Shown: positions 48,242 through 58,496, numbered from the stretch's first letter. The stretch: DNA of 64,000 nucleotides from Pseudomonas sp. CFBP 13711 (GCF_014842265.1 NZ_JACYVI010000001.1:434001-498000); one strand, 5' to 3'. The notes: generated from the letters alone by a model not told the origin. Made by a program: numbers and translations.

Positions 48242-51200
48242 AGATCCTCGCCATTCGCCTGAAAAACCTCGCCTCGCTGGCTGGCCCGTTCGAGCTGGAT
48301 TTCACCGCCGAGCCCCTCGCCAGCGCCGGCCTGTTCGCCATCACCGGCCCCACCGGCGCGGGCAAGAGCACGCTGCTGGATGCCCTGTGCCTGGCGCTGT
48401 TCGGCGCGATTCCCCGGCTGAACAACATCGGCCAGTCCCGCGTGCCGGAGATCGACGGGGATATCAGCACCAACGATCCGCGCAACCTGCTGCGTCGCGG
48501 CACCGGCAGCGGTTACGCCGAGGTGGATTTCATCGGCATCGACAAGCGCCGGTATCGCGCGCGCTGGGAAGCCAACCGCGCCCGTGACAACGCCACGAAA
48601 AAACTCCAGGCCAGCCGCCAGACACTGATCGACCTGGACAGCGAGCAGATTCTCAGCACGCAGAACAAGACCGAGTACAAGACCCTGCTCGAAGCGCGAC
48701 TGGGGCTGAACTTCCAGCAGTTCACCCGGGCGGTGATGCTGGCGCAAAGCGAGTTCAGCGCCTTCCTCAAGGCCGATGACAAAGACCGCAGCGAACTGCT
48801 GGAGAAGCTCACCGACACGGCGATCTACAGCCAGTTGGGCCGCCGCGCCTACAGCAAAAGCAAGGAAGCCGAAGAAGCGCTGAAAACCCTTCAGGCCCAG
48901 GCCGGCACGCTGACGCCGATGGAGTCGGAGCAGCGCGCCGAGCTTGAGCAGCGCTTCAACGACGCCCAGCAGCAACTGAAACTGCAACAGGCGCACCTGC
49001 GCCAGCTGGAGCTCAAGCAGCAGTGGTTCAAGGAATTGAATCGCCTGGGCGACAGCCATCAGGCGGCCAACGAACAGCTCGCCAGCGCCCAACAGACATG
49101 GGACGCACACAGCGCCGATCGCCAGCGGCTTGCGCTGCTGGAGCGTCTGGCGCCACAGCGGCATCTGTTCGGTCAGCGGTCCAGGCTTCAGGCTCAGCTC
49201 GCGCCGCTGACCGCCGCGATTCAGGCCCATCAGCTCAAGCAAACCGGGCTCGATGGGCGCATCGCCGACCTGGACAGCAAACGCATCAGCGCCGACGGCG
49301 CGTTGCAGCAAGCGCAGGAACAACTGCTCAATGCGCGGCCTGTCCTGAGTGAAGCGTTCGAGCAGCAGGCCCAGCTCAACCATCTGAATCAGGAGCTGCA
49401 ACAACTCGGCGAGCACACGCGTGCCGCGCAGCAGGCCAGCACCGAAGGTCAGTCGACCCTCGATCACCTGGCCGAGCAGCAGCGCCAGGTCGAAGGGCGT
49501 TTGCAGTCGATCGCCGAGCAGCTGGAGCAGAGCGCGTCGCTGACCACGCTGAGTCAGTCGTGGAGCGCCTACCGGCCGCGTCTGCAACAAACCGTGCAGC
49601 TCAGCGCGCGCCTGATTCAGGGACGTGCCGAGCTGCCGCAGCTGGAGAAAAACGCCACCCTCGCCGAGCAGACGCTAAGCGAGCGCCGCAGCGCGTTGCA
49701 GGCGCTGTACGACGACGCCGAGGTCAAGGCCGACGCGGTCAGCCACGAAATCGAACGGCTGGGGCAACTCCTGCAGGACAACCGCCAGCAGCACGGCGCC
49801 AGCGACTCACTTGAACGTCTGTGGCAGCGGCATCAGGACGTCGCCGGCCGCCTGCTCGACGTGCAAACCCGCCAGCAGCAGGCCACCGAGCGTCGCGCCC
49901 AAAGCATCGCCCAAGGCCTGAAACTCAAGGCCGAACACGAAGCCGCCGAGCAGGCGCTGAAGGTCACCGTTGAACTGCTGCAACGCCAGCGCCTGGCCCG
50001 CAGCGCCAGTGTCGAGCAACTGCGCGAGCAACTGGTCGACCAGCAACCGTGCCCGGTGTGCGGCAGCGAAGAACATCCCTATCACCAGTCCGCCGCGCTG
50101 CTTGAAGCGCTGTCGGGGCACGACGACGGCGAAGAAGCACGCGCCCGGCAAACCGTCCGGCAGCTCAGTGAAAAGCTCGCCGAGCTGCGCGCCGAAGTCG
50201 CCGAGCTCAATAACCAGCTCAAGCAGTCCAAACCGCAGCAGGACCAACTGGCCGAACAGCTGGAAAGACTGGCGCCTGAACTGGAAGCTCACCCGGTCTA
50301 TCCGCGTTTGCTGGAGCAACCCGAGCACCTGCGCGGCGACTGGCTGAGCGAACGCCTGCATCAGCTGGCCCAGGACATTCACAGCGCCGAACAGCGCCAG
50401 ACCCGTTTGCTGAAAGTGCAGCGGGACGCCGAGTCCCTGCAGCAGCAAGTGCTCGATGCGCGCGAGGCCAGTCAGCAGGCGATGAAGCTGCTCGACGATC
50501 AGCAACGCCATATCGCCCTCGACAATCAGGGCTTCGAAGCGGCGCTGCAGGAGTTTGAGCCGCTGCTGCCTGCCGAAAGCCTGAGCCAGTGGCGCGAGTC
50601 GGCGACCCAGAGCTTCATGCAGCTGGACAACGACATTGCCGCCCGTGTCGAGCAGCTCGAGCAGCAGAAGACCGAGCAGCAGGAGCACAGCGAGCGCGCG
50701 CAAAAACTCGAGCGCGAGCAAGCCGCCCAGCAAAGTCGCGCGGCAGAACATCAAAAGTTGCAGGCTCAACTCGATGCCCGTCAGCAGCAACACCAGACAG
50801 TGCAACAGCAACTGGCGCAGACCCTCGGCGACCACGCGTCACCCGAGCGCTGGCAGCGCGCCCTTGAACAGGCGGTCGAGCAGGCGCGGGAGGCGCAAAA
50901 CGCCATCGCCCATGAACTGCAAGCGGCGCGCAGCGAACTGATCAAGCTCACCGCAGAGCTGGAGGGTGAGCAACAGCGCTTGCAGGCCCTTGAACAGGAG
51001 TTGGGAGAACTCGAACGGCAGATCGCCGAGTGGCGCAGCAGCCACAGCGAGCTCGACGATGCCGCGCTTGAGGTGTTGCTGGGGATGAGCGACGACAGCG
51101 TTGGCGAGTTGCGTCAGCAATTGCAGTCCAGCGAAAAAGCCCTGGAGCAAGCCCGGGTTCTGGTGGCAGAGCGCGCGGCGCAGTTGCAGCAGCATCAGGC

Positions 51201-51885
51201 CCAGCACAGCGACAGTGGCGACGCCGAGCAGTTACTGGCCGCGTTGACCGAAGCGCAGGCGCAATCGGTGGTTCAAGATCAACTGTGCGCCGACCTGCGC
51301 GCCCAGGTCAGCGAAGACAACCGCCGTCGCGACGCCAGCAGCGAGCTGCAGGAGCGCATCGCCCACGCACACGCTGAATATCTGCGCTGGGGCCGACTCA
51401 ACGCGCTGATCGGCTCCGCCACCGGCGATACGTTCCGCAAGATCGCCCAGGCCTACAACCTCGATCTGCTGGTGCACCACGCCAACGCGCAGCTCAAGCA
51501 GCTGGTGCGTCGCTATCGCCTGAAACGCGGCGGCAGCATGCTCGGCCTGCTGGTCATGGACACCGAAATGGGCGACGAACTGCGCTCGATTCACTCGCTC
51601 TCGGGCGGTGAAACCTTCCTGGTGTCCCTCGCCCTGGCGCTGGGCCTCGCGTCCATGGCTTCAAGCACGCTGAAGATTGAATCGCTGTTCATCGATGAAG
51701 GCTTCGGCAGCCTTGACCCCGAATCCCTGCAACTGGCCATGGACGCCCTCGACGGGCTGCAGGCCCAGGGCCGCAAGGTCGGGGTGATCTCCCACGTGCA
51801 GGAAATGCACGAGCGAATCCCCGTGCAGATTCAGGTGCGGCGTCAGGGCAATGGCCTGAGCACCGTGGAGGTCAGCAGCGGCTAA
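48238..51885 (+). CDS. sbcC: Exonuclease subunit SbcC
   Basis: A 1215-residue SMC-like ATPase. Walker A GPTGAGKST is near 37-45, long glutamine-rich coiled coils span ~180-590 and ~640-1050, and the zinc hook C605-P-V-C608 sits at their apex. The signature LSGGETFLVSLALALGLASM is near 1121-1140 and Walker B FIDEGFGSLD near 1150-1159. It partners SbcD. The high glutamine/alanine content of the coils makes long false open frames on the opposite strand. Confidence 0.96.
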   Translation: MKILAIRLKNLASLAGPFELDFTAEPLASAGLFAITGPTGAGKSTLLDALCLALFGAIPRLNNIGQSRVPEIDGDISTNDPRNLLRRGTGSGYAEVDFIGIDKRRYRARWEANRARDNATKKLQASRQTLIDLDSEQILSTQNKTEYKTLLEARLGLNFQQFTRAVMLAQSEFSAFLKADDKDRSELLEKLTDTAIYSQLGRRAYSKSKEAEEALKTLQAQAGTLTPMESEQRAELEQRFNDAQQQLKLQQAHLRQLELKQQWFKELNRLGDSHQAANEQLASAQQTWDAHSADRQRLALLERLAPQRHLFGQRSRLQAQLAPLTAAIQAHQLKQTGLDGRIADLDSKRISADGALQQAQEQLLNARPVLSEAFEQQAQLNHLNQELQQLGEHTRAAQQASTEGQSTLDHLAEQQRQVEGRLQSIAEQLEQSASLTTLSQSWSAYRPRLQQTVQLSARLIQGRAELPQLEKNATLAEQTLSERRSALQALYDDAEVKADAVSHEIERLGQLLQDNRQQHGASDSLERLWQRHQDVAGRLLDVQTRQQQATERRAQSIAQGLKLKAEHEAAEQALKVTVELLQRQRLARSASVEQLREQLVDQQPCPVCGSEEHPYHQSAALLEALSGHDDGEEARARQTVRQLSEKLAELRAEVAELNNQLKQSKPQQDQLAEQLERLAPELEAHPVYPRLLEQPEHLRGDWLSERLHQLAQDIHSAEQRQTRLLKVQRDAESLQQQVLDAREASQQAMKLLDDQQRHIALDNQGFEAALQEFEPLLPAESLSQWRESATQSFMQLDNDIAARVEQLEQQKTEQQEHSERAQKLEREQAAQQSRAAEHQKLQAQLDARQQQHQTVQQQLAQTLGDHASPERWQRALEQAVEQAREAQNAIAHELQAARSELIKLTAELEGEQQRLQALEQELGELERQIAEWRSSHSELDDAALEVLLGMSDDSVGELRQQLQSSEKALEQARVLVAERAAQLQQHQAQHSDSGDAEQLLAALTEAQAQSVVQDQLCADLRAQVSEDNRRRDASSELQERIAHAHAEYLRWGRLNALIGSATGDTFRKIAQAYNLDLLVHHANAQLKQLVRRYRLKRGGSMLGLLVMDTEMGDELRSIHSLSGGETFLVSLALALGLASMASSTLKIESLFIDEGFGSLDPESLQLAMDALDGLQAQGRKVGVISHVQEMHERIPVQIQVRRQGNGLSTVEVSSG

Positions 51886-51986
51886 TCCGTTTTTTCACGA
51901 CGCACGGACGCGCCCGATGGCGTTTCTGTGCAACCCTGTACCCCTTGCGCGACAGTCGCGCCAAACTCGAAAGAAGGTAAAACCAC

Positions 51987-52496
51987 GTGGCAAACTCAAA
52001 AGTATTTTTCGACATCACTGCCAACGACGAGCCAATGGGCCGCATCGTCATGGAGCTGCACAACGACGTCGTTCCGAAAACCGCTGAAAACTTCCGCGCA
52101 CTGTGCACCGGCGAAAAAGGCGACGGCCTGAGCTACAAGGGTTCGTCCTTCCACCGCGTGATCCAGAACTTCATGCTGCAGGGCGGTGATTTCACTAACC
52201 ACAACGGCACCGGTGGCAAGTCGATCTACGGCAACAAGTTCGAAGACGAAAACTTCACCCTCAAGCACACCGCCCCAGGTGACCTGTCGATGGCAAACGC
52301 TGGCCCGAACACCAACGGCAGCCAGTTCTTCATCACCACCATCGTCACCGAATGGCTGGACGGCAAACACGTCGTCTTCGGCAAAGTCATCGAAGGCATG
52401 GACGTGGTCAAGGCCATCGAAGCGCTGGGTTCGCAATCCGGCCGCACCAGCAAGAAAGTCGTCATCGCCGATTGCGGCGAACTGACCGAGGCTTGA
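51987..52496 (+). CDS. ppiB: Cytoplasmic peptidyl-prolyl isomerase, cyclophilin type
   Basis: A 169-residue cyclophilin with a GTG start at 51987 (GAAGG nine bases before). The active-site stretches [15 protein letters not shown] and [11 protein letters not shown] are intact. There is no signal peptide, so it is cytoplasmic. It is longer in the loop [15 protein letters not shown] than E. coli PpiB, in the manner of eukaryote-like cyclophilins found in many pseudomonads. The GST gene starts 3 bp after its stop. Confidence 0.93.
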   Translation: MANSKVFFDITANDEPMGRIVMELHNDVVPKTAENFRALCTGEKGDGLSYKGSSFHRVIQNFMLQGGDFTNHNGTGGKSIYGNKFEDENFTLKHTAPGDLSMANAGPNTNGSQFFITTIVTEWLDGKHVVFGKVIEGMDVVKAIEALGSQSGRTSKKVVIADCGELTEA

Positions 52497-52498
52497 GC

Positions 52499-53128
52499 AT
52501 GACGTCGGCGCCTCACGCTGAATCGACGGTGCCGACGCTCTACTCGTTCCGCCGCTGCCCCTACGCCATGCGCGCTCGCATGGCGCTGGGGTATTGCGGC
52601 GTACCGGTGCACACGGTGGAAGTCAGCCTCAAGGCCAAACCGGCTGAAATGCTCGAACGATCACCCAAGGGCACTGTGCCGGTTCTGGTGCTGGAAGACC
52701 GGGTGCTGGAGCAGAGTCTGGACATCATGGGCTGGGCGCTGGCGCAGCATGACCCGGACGATTGGTCCCTCGCACGCAACGTCGAAAGTCAGCAACAGAT
52801 CGCCGCGCTGATCGCGGAAAACGACAGCAGCTTCAAACAGGATCTGGATCACTACAAATACGCCGTGCGTTATCCCGAATTCACGCAGGAAGAATACCGC
52901 CAGCGGGGTGAGAGGTTTCTGCGCAGGCTGAACGAATTACTGGCGTCACGGGACTTTCTGATCGCCCATCGACTGACCCTGGCCGACATCGCCATTGCGC
53001 CGTTCATACGGCAATTTTGCGCGGTGGATGCGGACTGGTTCTGGCAAAGCCCCTACCCCCATCTGCAACGCTGGTTGCAGCGCTTCCTCGCCTCGGACCT
53101 GTTCATCAATGCGATGGCCAAGCGCTGA
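52499..53128 (+). CDS. Glutathione S-transferase family protein
   Basis: A 209-residue protein; the ATG at 52499, 2 bp behind the ppiB stop, is preferred over in-frame starts inside ppiB. The thioredoxin-like N-terminal half has FRRCPYAMRAR (C22 in a C-P-Y-A motif, as in omega- and Grx2-like GSTs) and GTVPVLVLEDRVLEQS for glutathione binding; the rest is the helical GST domain. It is likely co-transcribed with ppiB. The substrate is unknown. Confidence 0.9.
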   Translation: MTSAPHAESTVPTLYSFRRCPYAMRARMALGYCGVPVHTVEVSLKAKPAEMLERSPKGTVPVLVLEDRVLEQSLDIMGWALAQHDPDDWSLARNVESQQQIAALIAENDSSFKQDLDHYKYAVRYPEFTQEEYRQRGERFLRRLNELLASRDFLIAHRLTLADIAIAPFIRQFCAVDADWFWQSPYPHLQRWLQRFLASDLFINAMAKR

Positions 53129-53162
53129 TTGCAGCGCGTTGCTGAATAGCCCCACCACTTCG

Positions 53163-53393
53163 CTACACCACGTCCAGTTGAAAGATCGGTGAAATTATTT
53201 CGCTGTGCCGTGGCGGAGGATTACCCGCGTTAAGCTTCTGCGAGCGCTGCATCTCGACCGCTTCAGCGACCTCGGTCTTTAACTCCATGCTGCGTGCCAC
53301 ACCGCCCACCGAACCTTCGCCATGGCCGAGCAATGAGCAGCCGTTGTTGATCAGTGCGAAGAACACAATCACCCAGAAGTTCGCGCCTTTCAC
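53163..53393 (-). CDS. Small putative lipoprotein/membrane protein
   Basis: A 76-residue protein starting with GTG at 53393, which overlaps the stop of the gene before it (GTGA). The N-terminus KGANFWVIVFFALINNGCSLLG is a signal-like helix with a possible lipobox at the cysteine near residue 19. The rest is polar. I recognise no family. The 4-bp overlap with the next small membrane gene argues that both are real and act together. Confidence 0.6.
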   Translation of the reverse strand: MKGANFWVIVFFALINNGCSLLGHGEGSVGGVARSMELKTEVAEAVEMQRSQKLNAGNPPPRHSEIISPIFQLDVV

Positions 53394-53581
53394 GACGCAC
53401 GCCCCTGGGACTGAACAGCCGCACGATTGAATTCAACCGAAGCGGTTTGCGTCGACATCTGCGACGGGGCATTGAGTTGTGGGTTCGTGCTGACGACGGT
53501 AACCACTGCGATGAAAACCACATACAACGCTATGGCGGTATATGCGCCGTGTTTAATTGAATTGAGGATGGCAGTGGCCAT
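53390..53581 (-). CDS. Small single-pass membrane protein
   Basis: A 63-residue protein from the ATG at 53581, preceded by GGAGC. One transmembrane helix spans about 14-33 (YTAIALYVVFIAVVTVV), and the C-terminal half is polar and S/Q/A-rich. It is the first gene of a two-gene unit with the lipoprotein-like gene. It has no recognised family. It borders the Rhs locus, but no functional tie can be shown. Confidence 0.6.
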   Translation of the reverse strand: MATAILNSIKHGAYTAIALYVVFIAVVTVVSTNPQLNAPSQMSTQTASVEFNRAAVQSQGRAS

Positions 53582-54129
53582 GATTGAAGCTCCGGGACGT
53601 GTCTGTTTCAGGCGCCCAGAATGCTTGAAGTTGTGCGGGTTAAAAAACGATGGCTGGCGATTCAAAAGATCGATGGGGTTGATTATTTGGGAAATTAATC
53701 AGGCTGATAGACCAACGCATTGGTCCTATTTACATCAATCCAAGTGGGAGCGAGCTTGCTCGCGAATAGGCCGTGAAAATCTGCACCAAGTCGACCCCAT
53801 CTGTAATTTTCGTCCTACGTAACAGTAGGAATGCAACTGCGTTCACTGCGACCTCGCACCCTGGCGCGTCATCAACTTTTTAGCGACGATTCCTCCGATG
53901 TTTAAAGCCATGTGAGTGGGTGAATCGACGCGCCGAGTTGACAGGGCGAGGTGCATGAGTGTCTTCTTTGGCACGCTGAAACATCTGTAACGAATTTGAG
54001 ACTGTGACGACGTTTGCGCGTGGACGTAAGCGGTCATGCAAAAACGGCGTCAGCGCCAGATATGCTCGTAACCTGTTGTTGCTGAGCATGGCGGTAGCGT
54101 TCCGCCCCCGTGCCTTCAAGGAGATTTAT
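53582..54129. other. Intergenic region with one REP
   Basis: About 550 bp left of the Rhs genes. It contains one REP unit of the GTGGGAGCGAGCTTGCTCGCGAA type at 53745-53767 and the leader of the small gene at 54130. Frames through it are short and lack start signals. It marks the left edge of the Rhs locus. Confidence 0.6.
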
Positions 54130-54270
54130 ATGATGATGGACCTTGCCGCGTTGCTCTCGCCCCAGAACTGGCGCCTGTTCAAGAGTGCTGGGCAAAATCA
54201 GAACCGGATCGACTTGCTCGCCAAAATGCAAAACGGCCAGCCCGTGCCCGACGCCAGTGAACAGGAGTAG
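54130..54270 (+). CDS. 46-residue protein leading the Rhs operon
   Basis: A short gene from the ATG at 54130, with AAGGAGATTT directly before it, one of the clearest ribosome sites in this area. The product, MMMDLAALLSPQNWRLFKS..., has an amphipathic N-terminal helix and a polar tail. It ends 5 bp before the Rhs gene and must be co-translated with it. It is far too short for an Eag-type chaperone (~145 residues), yet it occupies that position. It may be a small adaptor or a leader; the function is unknown. Confidence 0.65.
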   Translation: MMMDLAALLSPQNWRLFKSAGQNQNRIDLLAKMQNGQPVPDASEQE

Positions 54271-54275
54271 CCCTC

Positions 54276-57200
54276 ATGTTTGAAGCCGCTCGGTTTGGTG
54301 ATGAAATATCGCATACGGGTGCCTTGGGAGGATTTCTCCTCGGTGCTGCATTGGGCATTGCACTGGTGGCCACAGTTGCTATCGCCACCTTCACCTGTGG
54401 TTTTGGCGTTGCGCTTCTCGCAGGGATGGCAGCAGGCGTTGGAGGTAGCCTGCTCACTGCTGCGGGAGAAGCCTTGGGTAGTTTATTTTCGTCCCCTTCC
54501 GGCACGATCGTAACCGCTTCGCCCAACGTCTTCGTTAACAGTCGCCAAGCGGCGCATGTTGCCCAAAGTCTAGGCGCATGCAGCAAGCATCCGGGGGCGC
54601 CCGCGCAGGTAGCCGAGGGGTCCACCAACGTCTTCATCAACGGCACAGCGGCGGCGCGCAAAAAAGACAAGCTCACCTGTGGCAGTACCATCTCCAGCGG
54701 CTCGGATAACGTATTCATTGGCGGCGGTACCTACCGTTATTTACCCGTCGACGATGAAATTCCAGGCTGGTTGCGCACAACCGTTGATGTACTGATGGCG
54801 GTGGCCGGTGCTGCCGGCGGCATTGCCCAACTGATCAAGCAGGGCACCCAGGCAGGCATGAAAGCAGTCATGCCGTGCGTCATGAAGTTCACCGCAGGTT
54901 TTGTCGCGGGCGAAGTCGCCAGCCGATATGTAGTGGGCCCCGCCATTGAGCGTGCGGTCGGTGGTCATGCAGGTAACCCTGTTGATCTGACCACAGGCCG
55001 TAAATTCATCCCCGATGAAGTCGATTTCAGCCTGCCCGGTTTGATGCCAATTGAGTGGTCGCGGTTTTATGCAAGCGATCTGGCCGTAGACAGTATTTTG
55101 GGTCGCGGCTGGATCCTGCCTTGGGAACAGAGCCTGCGCCGCAAAGGCAGCTTCGTTTACCTCACCGATAATCAGGGTCGAACCGTTCCTTTCGTGAATG
55201 TCGAACCGGGCCAGCGGATCTATAACCCCCACGAACAGGTTTATCTGGTCTGCACCGAGGGCGGGCATTACCTGCTGCAAACCCTCGACAACATCTTCTT
55301 CTACTTTGGCGAAGTTCCGGACGACAACACGCCCGCGCCGATCCAGCGCATCGAAAACGCCCTGGGGCATTTTCTGCATTTCGCCTACACCGTCGACGGT
55401 TCGCTCACTGACATCAGTGCCACTGGCGGCGTGCGCGTTCATCTGGAATATGACAACCCGCTGGGACGCCTGACCGACGTCAAACGTGTGGTCGAGAACC
55501 TGGGCGTCGAAACCCTCGTTCAGTACCGTTACGACGACAACGGTCAGCTCACCGAAGTGATCAACCGCAACGGCGACTTGACACGCCGTTTCAGCTACGC
55601 CGACGGCGTGATTGTCAGCCACAGCAACGCGCTGGGCCTGAGCTGCAACTACCGCTGGGAAACCCTTGACGGTCAGCCCCGCGTGGTGGAGCACTGGACC
55701 AGCGACGGCGAGCACTTTCATTTCCGTTATGACTTCAAGAACCGGACTTCCTGGGCGGTTGAAGTCTTGGGTCGTGAGCTGGAGGTGCACTACAACGAGG
55801 ATCATCGCGTTGTTGCGAGCCGTGACTACGGTGGCGAACGTTACGTGATCGAGATCGACGACACCGGCAACATGACCGGAATGACGCTGCCAGATGGTAA
55901 CCGTCTGACGTTCAAGTACGACGAATATTCGCGACTGGTTGAGGAGTCGGACCCGTTCGGCCGGACCATCAGCTACAGCTATCACCACCTGACAACGCTG
56001 GTTTCGTCGGTCACTTACCCAGACGGCAGCACCTGGAAAGCCCGTTACGATAAAAAAGGTAATCTCATCGCAGAAGTCGATGCACTCGGCCACAAAACCG
56101 AGTACCTCAACAGCGAAGACGGCCTGCCGCACACGATTATCGACGCTACCTACAAGTCGAAATATCTCTGGTGGAACACGTTCGCTCAGGTCGAGCGTTT
56201 TCAGGATTGCTCCGGCAAAAGCACCTTTTACACCTACGACGACAGGTCCCACCTGATCGCCATGACAGATGCGCTGAACCAGACCACACGGCTTGAGCGC
56301 AAACCCGACGGCGAAGTGCTGCGCATTGAGCGTCCGGATGGTACGACTGAGTCGTTTACCTACAACGCCATTGGCCAGGTGCTGACGCACACCGATGGCA
56401 AGGGACAGACCACGCGCTTGCTGCGTACTGCACGCGGGCTCCCTTCTAGCCGACAGGATGCGAAGGGACAGCGCATTCGCTATGAGTATGACAAGGCGAT
56501 CCGGCTGACAGCGCTGGTCAACGAAAACAATGCGGCTTATGAGTTTGCCTACGATGAGTCGGATCGGCTGATCGAAGAAAAACGCATTGACAATCTGACG
56601 CGCCGCTTCAGCTACAACCTGGGCGGACATCTGACGCGCGTTGATGAAATCGGCTACGGAGATCGAGCAGAGCGGCCGCAGCGCAGTACGGAATATGAGC
56701 GCGATGTGATTGGCCGCTTGCTGGCGAAGGTCAATCAGGATGCGCGGCAGGATTACGCCTACGACAAAGGTGATCGTCTTCTCTCTATTGAACGAACGCC
56801 TACGGCGCTTGGTAAGAAGCTCGGAATCGGTGAAGAGCGTCTGGAATTTTCCTATGACTTGCTGAGCCGTGTGATCAATGAGACTACACCGCAAGGTGTG
56901 CTGGCCTATGAATACGATCCGCTTGGCAACCTAACTACGTTGACATTACCGACGGGCCAGCACCTGAACCATCTGTATTACGGCAGCGGCCACCTGCACC
57001 AACTTAACCTTGACGGTTTACTCATCAGCGACATGGAGCGCGATGACCTGCATCGCGAGGTTTACCGCACGCAAGGCAAACTGACCAGTTGCTTTGGCTA
57101 CGATGCGATGGGGCGTAAGAGCTGGCAGTTCGCATCGACGATACCTGGCGAAAAGCTCTCGCAGATCCACAACCCCGGCAATAACAGGCTGCTGATCGAC

Positions 57201-58496
57201 CATGCCTACAACCCTATCCACCGCTGCTACCAATACGATCCGGCTGGCGAACTGACCCGCACCCTCGACAAACTACGCGGCGAGATCAAATACGAGTATG
57301 AAGCGAACGGCCAGCTGCACAGCCGTGATACTGGCCGCTTGGTTGATAGCGAAGAGTTCAGATACGACGCAGCAGCCAACCGGCTGAATTTCAATACCAG
57401 CCAGTTTGATCAGGTCAAAGACAACCGCATCAAGCAATGGCGCGACCAGGAATATACCTATGACGCGTGGGGCAACCTGATTGAAAAACGCTCAGGGCTG
57501 AGCAAGCTCCAGACGTTCACCTACGATTGCGAAAACCGTCTTGTTCGTGCGGAGACGATGGTCAACAGCCAGGTGCATAGCGTTGGGACGTATCGTTATG
57601 ACAGCCTAGGGCGGCGCGTCGGAAAGACGTCCGAGATTGAAGGGCAAACCGAGCACAACCAGTTCCTCTGGCAAGGCCTACGGATGCTGCGTGAGGAAAA
57701 GCCGTGGCACAGCAGCCTCTATATTTATGAGCCGGGCAGCTACGCGCCGCTGGCCCGGATAGACCAAAACGAAGGTGAGGCAGAGCAGAAACTTTACTAC
57801 TTCCATACCGACCAGATCGGCACGCCGCTGGAGATGACCGATGTCGACGGAGAGATTGTTTGGCAGGCGACGTACAAGGCGTGGGGCGAGGTCGAGTCTT
57901 TTGCCGTGAATGAGGTTGAGCAGAATCTGCGGTTTCAGGGTCAGTACTTCGACGAGGAGACGGGACTGCACTTCAACACATTCAGGTATTACGACCCGGA
58001 GGTGGGGCGGTATGTCACGCAGGACCCTATCGGTTTGATGGGCGGCCTGAACTTGTACTCTTACGTGCTAGCACCTACGCTTTGGATAGATCCCCTGGGC
58101 TGGCTTCCTTGGCCCAAAGGAGGCTTTGATAGTTGGTTTAACGATGCCTCTGTTAAAGATGTAATTTCGAATAAGACTGCAGTTGAAGACGCGCTTCGTA
58201 GGCCTGGAGGTAAACATGAAATGTTCCCGGTATCTATGGCGGCCAAGGCTAAGGAGTTAGGCTTTAGTGCTCAGGAGCTTAAAGAACTCACGGTACCCAC
58301 CAAAGATATCATCTTTGTGGGCGTAACGGATAAGCATGGCAACCCAGTCCCTGATGGCCCTCATCATGGCAGCAGTGCGGGCCGAAACTTCCACAACAAG
58401 TTAATCAAGGATCTATCAAAAACGAGTACCAAAGCTGAGGCGTTAAGTGTGATTGATAAACACCATAGCAAACACATGAAATTGGGAGCGTGCTAA
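54276..58496 (+). CDS. PAAR-Rhs polymorphic toxin (type VI secretion effector)
   Basis: A 1406-residue effector. The N-terminus has an exact prePAAR motif (A4-A5-R6 ... D9 ... H13), a hydrophobic pair of helices (~18-65) and a PAAR domain (~78-158) that would cap a VgrG spike, then another apolar stretch (~168-190). Rhs/YD repeats fill ~230-1200. The core ends with the self-cleavage-type site P1267-x4-D1272-P-L-G-W1276. The last 130 residues are the variable toxin: G-G-K-H-E-M, H-H-G, NFHNKL and a final H-H-x-x-H suggest a histidine-dependent nuclease, but no family is secure. The immunity gene abuts its stop. Confidence 0.93.
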   Translation: MFEAARFGDEISHTGALGGFLLGAALGIALVATVAIATFTCGFGVALLAGMAAGVGGSLLTAAGEALGSLFSSPSGTIVTASPNVFVNSRQAAHVAQSLGACSKHPGAPAQVAEGSTNVFINGTAAARKKDKLTCGSTISSGSDNVFIGGGTYRYLPVDDEIPGWLRTTVDVLMAVAGAAGGIAQLIKQGTQAGMKAVMPCVMKFTAGFVAGEVASRYVVGPAIERAVGGHAGNPVDLTTGRKFIPDEVDFSLPGLMPIEWSRFYASDLAVDSILGRGWILPWEQSLRRKGSFVYLTDNQGRTVPFVNVEPGQRIYNPHEQVYLVCTEGGHYLLQTLDNIFFYFGEVPDDNTPAPIQRIENALGHFLHFAYTVDGSLTDISATGGVRVHLEYDNPLGRLTDVKRVVENLGVETLVQYRYDDNGQLTEVINRNGDLTRRFSYADGVIVSHSNALGLSCNYRWETLDGQPRVVEHWTSDGEHFHFRYDFKNRTSWAVEVLGRELEVHYNEDHRVVASRDYGGERYVIEIDDTGNMTGMTLPDGNRLTFKYDEYSRLVEESDPFGRTISYSYHHLTTLVSSVTYPDGSTWKARYDKKGNLIAEVDALGHKTEYLNSEDGLPHTIIDATYKSKYLWWNTFAQVERFQDCSGKSTFYTYDDRSHLIAMTDALNQTTRLERKPDGEVLRIERPDGTTESFTYNAIGQVLTHTDGKGQTTRLLRTARGLPSSRQDAKGQRIRYEYDKAIRLTALVNENNAAYEFAYDESDRLIEEKRIDNLTRRFSYNLGGHLTRVDEIGYGDRAERPQRSTEYERDVIGRLLAKVNQDARQDYAYDKGDRLLSIERTPTALGKKLGIGEERLEFSYDLLSRVINETTPQGVLAYEYDPLGNLTTLTLPTGQHLNHLYYGSGHLHQLNLDGLLISDMERDDLHREVYRTQGKLTSCFGYDAMGRKSWQFASTIPGEKLSQIHNPGNNRLLIDHAYNPIHRCYQYDPAGELTRTLDKLRGEIKYEYEANGQLHSRDTGRLVDSEEFRYDAAANRLNFNTSQFDQVKDNRIKQWRDQEYTYDAWGNLIEKRSGLSKLQTFTYDCENRLVRAETMVNSQVHSVGTYRYDSLGRRVGKTSEIEGQTEHNQFLWQGLRMLREEKPWHSSLYIYEPGSYAPLARIDQNEGEAEQKLYYFHTDQIGTPLEMTDVDGEIVWQATYKAWGEVESFAVNEVEQNLRFQGQYFDEETGLHFNTFRYYDPEVGRYVTQDPIGLMGGLNLYSYVLAPTLWIDPLGWLPWPKGGFDSWFNDASVKDVISNKTAVEDALRRPGGKHEMFPVSMAAKAKELGFSAQELKELTVPTKDIIFVGVTDKHGNPVPDGPHHGSSAGRNFHNKLIKDLSKTSTKAEALSVIDKHHSKHMKLGAC

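Noticed and set aside
48208..50835. Long leucine/glutamine-rich frames on the minus strand across sbcC
   Set aside because: They arise from the glutamine/alanine-rich coiled coils of SbcC read backwards. No domain or ribosome site supports them.
54741..56894. A 717-codon frame antisense to the rhs gene
   Set aside because: It mirrors the repetitive Rhs core. No start signal or domain is visible, and it ends inside the sense gene's conserved regions.
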